NCBI GenBank assembly: GCA_945867285.1
Contig: CAMBHX010000006.1
Span: forward strand, 1 to 26,992
DNA: 26,992 nt
From: Sulfuricurvum sp. IAE1
GTDB lineage: Bacteria; Campylobacterota; Campylobacteria; Campylobacterales; Sulfurimonadaceae
Direction of reading: 5' to 3'
Shown piece by piece: positions 21,852 to 26,992 of this stretch (positions are counted from its first letter, which is position 1; every line of letters begins with the position of its first letter). The notes beneath the pieces were generated by a model. It did no database searches. It was given only the letters and a program-made list of their open reading frames with translations, and was not told where the DNA came from. The translations under genes were made by a program, and so were the position numbers.

Positions 21852-24415
21852 GAGGCAAAAATCCCTTTTTTGGGTCCCGATTTGCCACAACAGCTTTTGT
21901 ATTTCAATCCACTGCCACACGGGCAATCTTCGTTTCGAGATATTTTTGATGATTCCTGTACAGAAGGGGCACCATTAAGTGACATTGCAAGCTCTTCTTG
22001 ACGTGCTTGTACTTCCATTTGATGCGCTAGCGCCTCCGCTTCATCTTGAGCACTATCAACACGGAAACGGATAACATGAAGTGTTTTGATAGTGTCAAAT
22101 TTGATAGCGTCAACTAGCTCTGTAAAAAGGTTAAAACTCTCTTTTTTGTACTCTACGAGAGGATCTTTTTGGTTATAGGCACGTAAACGGATACCTGTTT
22201 TCATGCTGTCCATTTGGTACAAATGTTCACGCCATGCCGTATCAAGCGTTTTGAGATAAATCTCTCGCTCAATAGCACTGCGCGTTTGTTCATCCAATAC
22301 TGACATTTTTTCGTCATAATCTTCTCTGAGCGTATTATGGACTCGAGACTCAATAGCTTCATAGGATAAATCATCACTAAAATTCAAATCAACCTCAATA
22401 TTTACTTCTTCGACAATACGCTTGTGCAACTGCTCTAAATCCATCTCTTCAGGTGATACACCATTGAAAATACCACTATCACTGAGAAGTCGAGTAGTAT
22501 ATTCGTGGCGAATAGCATTGACTTTAGTCGAAACATCATAGTTTGGATCGAGCAAGTCAGCACGGAATTTATAGACAATTTTACGCTGTTCATTGGCAAC
22601 ATCATCGTATTCAACGATGTGTTTTCGACCCTCAAAATGCATATTTTCTACTTTTTTCTGTGCTTTTTCTACCGCACGAGTTACCATTGCTGATTCAATA
22701 TACTCACCATCCTCAACACCTAAACGCTCCATAATCGATTTGATTTTATCAGAACCAAAAATACGTAATAAATTGTCTTCGAGTGAGAGATAAAACTGGC
22801 TTACTCCCGGATCACCTTGACGGCCTGAACGCCCACGCAATTGGTTATCAATACGGCGGTTTTCATGACGCTCTGTACCAATAATATACAATCCGCCTAA
22901 TGCTTTTATCTCATCACTTACTTTGATATCAACACCACGTCCTGCCATGTTAGTAGCGATAGTTACTGCTCCCTTGGCTCCAGCACTTTTAATAATCTCA
23001 GATTCTTGAGTATGGTTTTTTGCATTAAGAACTGTGTGAGGAATTTTTTGTGCCTTGATAAGCAGATGAAGTTTTTCCGATTTTTCAATTGATGCTGTAC
23101 CGATCAAAATAGGCTGACCAGTGAGACTCAATTCTCTGATTTTAGCAATAACGGCGTCAAATTTTTCGGTTTCAGTCTTGTAGATCAAATCATTGAGGTC
23201 TTGACGAATCACGGTAACATTCGTCGGAATAGAAACTACGTCGAGCTTGTAAATCTGTGAAAACTCTGTCGCTTCTGTTTGTGCGGTTCCTGTCATACCT
23301 GCAATTTTATCGTACATACGAAAATAGTTTTGGAAGGTTATATCCGCAAGCGTTTGGGTCTCTTCTTTGATAATCACGCTCTCTTTGGCTTCGAGTGCTT
23401 GATGCAATCCTTCAGAATAACGTCTACCTTCTGAGAGTCGTCCTGTGAATTCATCCACGATGACTACTTGACCCTCACGCATCACATAGTCCACATCCAC
23501 TTCAAAAATATAATTGGCTTTTAGCGCTTGATCTAGATGATGGGAAAGAGAGGAGTTTTCAACACTGTAGAGACTGTCTACGCTAAAAAGCTCCTCGGCT
23601 TTGATAATCCCCTCTTCGGTAATCAAAATCAACCGGTCTTTTTCATCCACTGTAAAATGTTCATCACGCACCAAAGCTTTGGCTACTGCATCAGCACGGG
23701 TATAGTTTTCAAGCGTACGATTGGTAGGGCCTGAGATGATCAACGGGGTACGAGCTTCGTCAATCAAAATCGAATCGACCTCATCGACAATAACAAAATT
23801 ATGGCCACGCTGAACCATATGTTCTTTGGTGTAGGTCATATTATCCCGAAGATAATCAAAACCAAACTCATTATTCGTACCATACGTAATATCACAAGCA
23901 TATTGCTCACGCTTGGAAGCAGGATTGTAGTCCCCTTCCAGTACAACACCTGTGCTATATCCCAAAAATGAGTACAATGCGGACATCTCAGATGCATCAC
24001 GAGAAGCTAAATAATCATTAACCGTCACGACGTGAACACCTTTACCGCTCATCGCATTGAGCGTCACTGCCAATGTTGCTACAAGGGTCTTACCCTCTCC
24101 TGTCTTCATTTCTGAAATTCGACCCTCATGCAATACCATTCCACCAATGAGCTGAACATCAAAATGACGCATTCCCAAAACACGTTTAGAGGCTTCACGA
24201 GTAATCGCAAATGAATCCACTAAAACATCATTAAGAGTTTTATCACTAGTACGTACAGACTCTCTTAGCATTCCAAATGACTCTTGCAACGCTTCATCAC
24301 TCAGAGCGGAAAAATGGACTTCACGACTATTGATTTCTTCTACACGTTTAAGATATTTTTTGATTTCACGATCATTTTGAGTGCCGAATATTTTGCCGAA
24401 AAACGATTGAAGCAT
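21848..24415 (-). CDS. secA: Preprotein translocase ATPase SecA
   Basis: The motor that pushes unfolded proteins through SecYEG. Walker A is GEGKT (106-110) within SEMKTGEGKT; Walker B is DEVDSILIDEARTP (211-224). Further marks are GRSGRQGDPG, the helical scaffold region, and a C-terminal zinc-binding tail CPCGSGLKYKSCCG with Cys831, 833, 842 and 843, which usually binds SecB and phospholipid. At 855 residues it is of normal length for this phylum. The stop codon overlaps the TTG start of the permease gene. Upstream lies a TAAAAT box (minus, 24459-24454) about 40 bases before the ATG. Confidence 0.97.
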   Translation of the reverse strand: MLQSFFGKIFGTQNDREIKKYLKRVEEINSREVHFSALSDEALQESFGMLRESVRTSDKTLNDVLVDSFAITREASKRVLGMRHFDVQLIGGMVLHEGRISEMKTGEGKTLVATLAVTLNAMSGKGVHVVTVNDYLASRDASEMSALYSFLGYSTGVVLEGDYNPASKREQYACDITYGTNNEFGFDYLRDNMTYTKEHMVQRGHNFVIVDEVDSILIDEARTPLIISGPTNRTLENYTRADAVAKALVRDEHFTVDEKDRLILITEEGIIKAEELFSVDSLYSVENSSLSHHLDQALKANYIFEVDVDYVMREGQVVIVDEFTGRLSEGRRYSEGLHQALEAKESVIIKEETQTLADITFQNYFRMYDKIAGMTGTAQTEATEFSQIYKLDVVSIPTNVTVIRQDLNDLIYKTETEKFDAVIAKIRELSLTGQPILIGTASIEKSEKLHLLIKAQKIPHTVLNAKNHTQESEIIKSAGAKGAVTIATNMAGRGVDIKVSDEIKALGGLYIIGTERHENRRIDNQLRGRSGRQGDPGVSQFYLSLEDNLLRIFGSDKIKSIMERLGVEDGEYIESAMVTRAVEKAQKKVENMHFEGRKHIVEYDDVANEQRKIVYKFRADLLDPNYDVSTKVNAIRHEYTTRLLSDSGIFNGVSPEEMDLEQLHKRIVEEVNIEVDLNFSDDLSYEAIESRVHNTLREDYDEKMSVLDEQTRSAIEREIYLKTLDTAWREHLYQMDSMKTGIRLRAYNQKDPLVEYKKESFNLFTELVDAIKFDTIKTLHVIRFRVDSAQDEAEALAHQMEVQARQEELAMSLNGAPSVQESSKISRNEDCPCGSGLKYKSCCGKSGPKKGIFAS

Positions 24416-24502
24416 TAAAAGCCTTTGATAAAATTATGTCTAAAAAGTCGCTTATTTTACCACACTAAAACTATGTATTTGGTTAATGACACTTAAATGA
24501 TG

Positions 24503-24508
24503 TATAAT
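24503..24508 (+). promoter_or_regulatory. -10 box for the PAS-GGDEF-EAL gene
   Basis: TATAAT lies 29 bases before the ATG at 24537, with a GAGGA ribosome-binding site in between. It lies in the divergent region shared with secA. Confidence 0.5.
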
Positions 24509-24536
24509 CTATTACTTAAAAGTTGAGGATTTTTCT

Positions 24537-26315
24537 ATGAAAGAGATAATCAAACGGGGAGAAATTGAAAAATTAAGCCATAGTGAATTAGTTAATCTAA
24601 ATATGAATCTTAGCAAAAAACTTCAACAAAGCATTGCTCATGAAAATCTTTATTTGGACGTTGCATCAGTACTGTGCTTAGCACTCGACAATGAGGGAAA
24701 AATAGTTTTACTCAATCCGAAAGGATGTGAGATACTAGAAACAACCAAAGAGGAAGCAATAGGGAAAAATTGGTTTGAAATGTTTGTCTCCAAAGAACAA
24801 TCAACTCATGCTAAAGAGCTTTTCTTGGCCATCGTGACAGGTAAGCACGATATGGCTGAGTATTATGAAAATCAAGTTATCACTGCAAATGCAAATCAAC
24901 GCATCATTGCATGGCACAATGCCCTCCTTAAAGATAATGATGGAACTATCATAGGAACTTTTTCTTCAGGTGAAGACATTACAAAAATGCAAGAATCTCA
25001 ATTCGAAATTGAGCGTATGGCACACTACGATATACTAACCAATCTTCCCAACCGACTCCTTTTGGGGGGTATACTTGAGCACTCATTAATGCAAGCCAAA
25101 CGTAATCATACAAAACTCGTTATACTGTATGTCGACATTAATAAACTTAAAGATATTAATGAAATCTATGGCCATGATATTGGAGACGCCGTAATTGCCC
25201 AAGTAGCTTCTATGTTAAGTGCGATTATTCGTCTTGAAGACACTCTAAGTCGTATTGGTGGAGACGAATTTGTGATTATTCTTGAAGAAATTCAAGAAGC
25301 CATAGAGTGTGAACGGACACTACAACAAATCATACAACTTTTTGAACAATCAATTCAAACACGTATAGGAGCACTCATACTTAGTGTTAGCGTCGGTATA
25401 GCCGTCTATCCGGATGATGGTCAAAACGGTGATACATTACTAAAAAATGCCGATATCGCTTTACGACAAGCTAAAGAAGATAAGAATAACTATTGTTTTT
25501 TTGCCCATGAGATGAGTGTTCAACTGCACGAACGAGTTCTCATGGAACAAGAGCTGCGACGTGCAATCGATAATCAAGAGTTTATCGTCTACTATCAACC
25601 CCAAATAGACCTCTTTACTGGTGAAATTTTAGGTGCTGAAGCTTTAGTACGATGGAGGCATCCAACATTGGGTATTATACGTCCAGACACTTTCATCCCT
25701 TTAGCGGAAAGCAATCGTCTTATCATCCCCATTGGTGAAACAGTCTTGACCATGGCTTGCGCAGCGGTCAAAAAGTGGAAAGATGCAAATATTTTTAAAG
25801 GGAGAGTTTCAGTCAACGTCTCAGGAAAACAATTTCAGCTCCCTGATGTTGTTGAAACCCTTACTCATATTATTGAGCAAAGTTCTTTGGACTTCGAAAG
25901 TATCGAGCTCGAAATAACTGAAAGTGTCCTTATGGGGGATCCTCAAGTATTGAGTGAAAAATTCTCCCGGTTCAAGGCTTTAGGAATCGAAGTAGCAATC
26001 GATGATTTTGGTACGGGCTATTCAAGTTTAAGTTATTTGAAAAGGTTCCCTATCGATAAGCTAAAAATTGACCAATCTTTTGTTCGTGAACTCCCCAATA
26101 ATGATTCAGATAGTGCCATAATTAAAGCTATAATTGCTATGGCAAATGCTCTTGGCTTTAAAACCATAGCTGAAGGGATTGAAGAAGAGGATCAGGCATC
26201 ATTTTTAAAAGAATTAGGATGCATGCAAGGTCAAGGCTATCTCTATGCACGCCCTTTGGATGAACAAGCTTTTGAGGCATTTTTGATAGCCAATTCTACT
26301 TTACACAAAATTTAA
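24537..26315 (+). CDS. PAS-GGDEF-EAL c-di-GMP signalling protein
   Basis: A 592-residue cytoplasmic protein without TM helices. A short coiled region (1-37) is followed by a PAS sensor domain (about 38-150), a GGDEF domain (about 160-325) and an EAL domain (about 335-585). The cyclase signature GGDEF is intact at 241-245, with the metal-site Asp200 and an inhibitory-site RxxD (Arg232-Asp235) at the right spacing. The EAL domain keeps E368-A-L, Asn427 in VNVSG, Glu459 in ELEIT, Asp489-Asp490 in DDFGTG, and the later lysine and glutamate (LKIDQSF, EGIEEE). Both domains look active, so it could make or break c-di-GMP depending on the PAS signal. A TATAAT box and GAGGA site precede it. lolA follows after 9 bases. 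Confidence 0.92.
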   Translation: MKEIIKRGEIEKLSHSELVNLNMNLSKKLQQSIAHENLYLDVASVLCLALDNEGKIVLLNPKGCEILETTKEEAIGKNWFEMFVSKEQSTHAKELFLAIVTGKHDMAEYYENQVITANANQRIIAWHNALLKDNDGTIIGTFSSGEDITKMQESQFEIERMAHYDILTNLPNRLLLGGILEHSLMQAKRNHTKLVILYVDINKLKDINEIYGHDIGDAVIAQVASMLSAIIRLEDTLSRIGGDEFVIILEEIQEAIECERTLQQIIQLFEQSIQTRIGALILSVSVGIAVYPDDGQNGDTLLKNADIALRQAKEDKNNYCFFAHEMSVQLHERVLMEQELRRAIDNQEFIVYYQPQIDLFTGEILGAEALVRWRHPTLGIIRPDTFIPLAESNRLIIPIGETVLTMACAAVKKWKDANIFKGRVSVNVSGKQFQLPDVVETLTHIIEQSSLDFESIELEITESVLMGDPQVLSEKFSRFKALGIEVAIDDFGTGYSSLSYLKRFPIDKLKIDQSFVRELPNNDSDSAIIKAIIAMANALGFKTIAEGIEEEDQASFLKELGCMQGQGYLYARPLDEQAFEAFLIANSTLHKI

Positions 26316-26324
26316 AGGAACTCT

Positions 26325-26840
26325 ATGCGTTTATTTTTTTTACTACTGTTCGCGATAATATCCCTCATGGCAAGCCCAAAAGAGCTCACTTCTTTTTATG
26401 CCACTTTTACCCAAACCATCACCGATGAACACAAAAAAAAGCTCATTTATACCGGTGAACTGTGGGCATCTAAACCACAAAATGCCCTTTGGAAATATAC
26501 TAAACCCATTCAAAAAAGCGTCTATATTAGCGGTAATAAACTCACTCTCATCGAGCCAGCACTTGAGCAAGCCACCATTCGTACGCTTGATAATGATATT
26601 GATTTTTTAGAGATTCTAAAAAAATCAAAACCACTTACACCAACACGTTATACCGCTTTAATCGCTGGACAAACCTATTTTATCGATTTTACAAACAGCA
26701 TATTAGAATCGATTAGCTATAACGATGATTATGATAACACAATAGTTATACGTTTTACCCACCAAGCTCAAAACAAACCAATCGAAGCTAATCGTTTTAA
26801 AGCTGTCATTCCTGCTGATTTTGATGTGATACGTAACTAA
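26325..26840 (+). CDS. lolA: Outer-membrane lipoprotein carrier protein LolA
   Basis: Carries lipoproteins across the periplasm from the Lol ABC transporter to the outer membrane. The 171-residue protein begins with a short signal peptide (about residues 1-17, cleavage near LMA-SP). The mature part shows LolA features: SFYATFTQTITDE, YTGELWASKPQNALWKYT, SGNKLTLIEP and a run of beta strands, then IEANRFKAVIPADFDVI at the C-terminus. The ATG follows AAAGGA. Family identity is supported by the secA and Lol permease genes nearby, a neighbourhood also present in Helicobacter. Its stop overlaps by 4 bases that of the convergent transporter gene. Confidence 0.88.
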   Translation: MRLFFLLLFAIISLMASPKELTSFYATFTQTITDEHKKKLIYTGELWASKPQNALWKYTKPIQKSVYISGNKLTLIEPALEQATIRTLDNDIDFLEILKKSKPLTPTRYTALIAGQTYFIDFTNSILESISYNDDYDNTIVIRFTHQAQNKPIEANRFKAVIPADFDVIRN

Positions 26841-26992
26841 ATCAATCCCAACAAAGCAACTAACAATACCGGTGGTGTAATCACAAGTCCCACTTTCATA
26901 TACTCACCCCAACCTATCTTAACTCCTTTTTGTGCCAACACATGAAGCCAAAGAAGTGTTGCCAACGATCCAATCGGAGTCATTTTAGGTCC
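26837..26992 (-). CDS. ArsB-type arsenite/anion transporter, C-terminal fragment
   Basis: Only the last 51 codons lie in the window; the gene continues beyond the right edge. The translation contains TPIGSLATLLWLHVL and a final hydrophobic helix (about GLVITPPVLLVALLG), which match the C-terminus of ArsB arsenite efflux pumps of the ion transporter superfamily. The reading frame ends in TAG at 26839-26837, overlapping the lolA stop. Whether it is a true arsenite pump needs the rest of the gene; related permeases share this end. Confidence 0.75.
   Translation of the reverse strand, partial: GPKMTPIGSLATLLWLHVLAQKGVKIGWGEYMKVGLVITPPVLLVALLGLI

Overview
The window reads as a chromosomal segment of a low-GC, autotrophic member of the Campylobacterota (Epsilonproteobacteria), most likely a Sulfurimonas/Sulfuricurvum-type sulfur or hydrogen oxidiser. 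This is inferred from the four-gene oorDABC-type 2-oxoglutarate:ferredoxin oxidoreductase, a monomeric isocitrate dehydrogenase, an SdhABE-type succinate/fumarate enzyme, a DUF2018 (HP0242-like) protein and the secA-lolA neighbourhood. Genes are densely packed with short overlaps. I see no insertion sequence, CRISPR array, tRNA or rRNA gene.

Layout. (1) 78-680: an unrecognised 200-residue protein on +, converging on a thiL-truD-psd operon on - (3418 to 672: thiamine-phosphate kinase, tRNA pseudouridine-13 synthase, phosphatidylserine decarboxylase). (2) 3552-4745: a membrane protein with a degenerate GGDEF domain. (3) 4909-8504: sdhA-sdhB-sdhE on +, closed by a hairpin terminator. (4) 8643-8971: the RNase P RNA gene on -, then a DUF2018 gene. 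(5) 9431-19388 on -: icd, mdh, fumC, sucC, sucD, a small HMA-domain gene, oorD, oorA, oorB, oorC. (6) 19491-24415 on -: mltG, a LolC/LolE-type permease and secA. (7) 24537-26840 on +: a PAS-GGDEF-EAL protein and lolA. The C-terminal end of an ArsB-type transporter enters from the right on -.

How the genes work together. Blocks 3 and 5 encode the steps between oxaloacetate and isocitrate: malate dehydrogenase, fumarase, fumarate reductase/succinate dehydrogenase, succinyl-CoA synthetase, 2-oxoglutarate synthase and isocitrate dehydrogenase. Run reductively, this is the core of the reductive TCA cycle for CO2 fixation. ATP-citrate lyase, aconitase and pyruvate synthase are not in the window and would have to lie elsewhere. 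Block 6 with lolA covers envelope biogenesis: protein export, lipoprotein release and carriage, and peptidoglycan strand termination.

Most worth following up: the HMA-domain gene coupled to sucD inside the carbon-fixation operon; the SdhA start, which excludes a Tat signal peptide; a perfect 21-bp hairpin between icd and mdh; and the degenerate GGDEF protein. I found no clearly new multi-gene system; most of the window is core metabolism.
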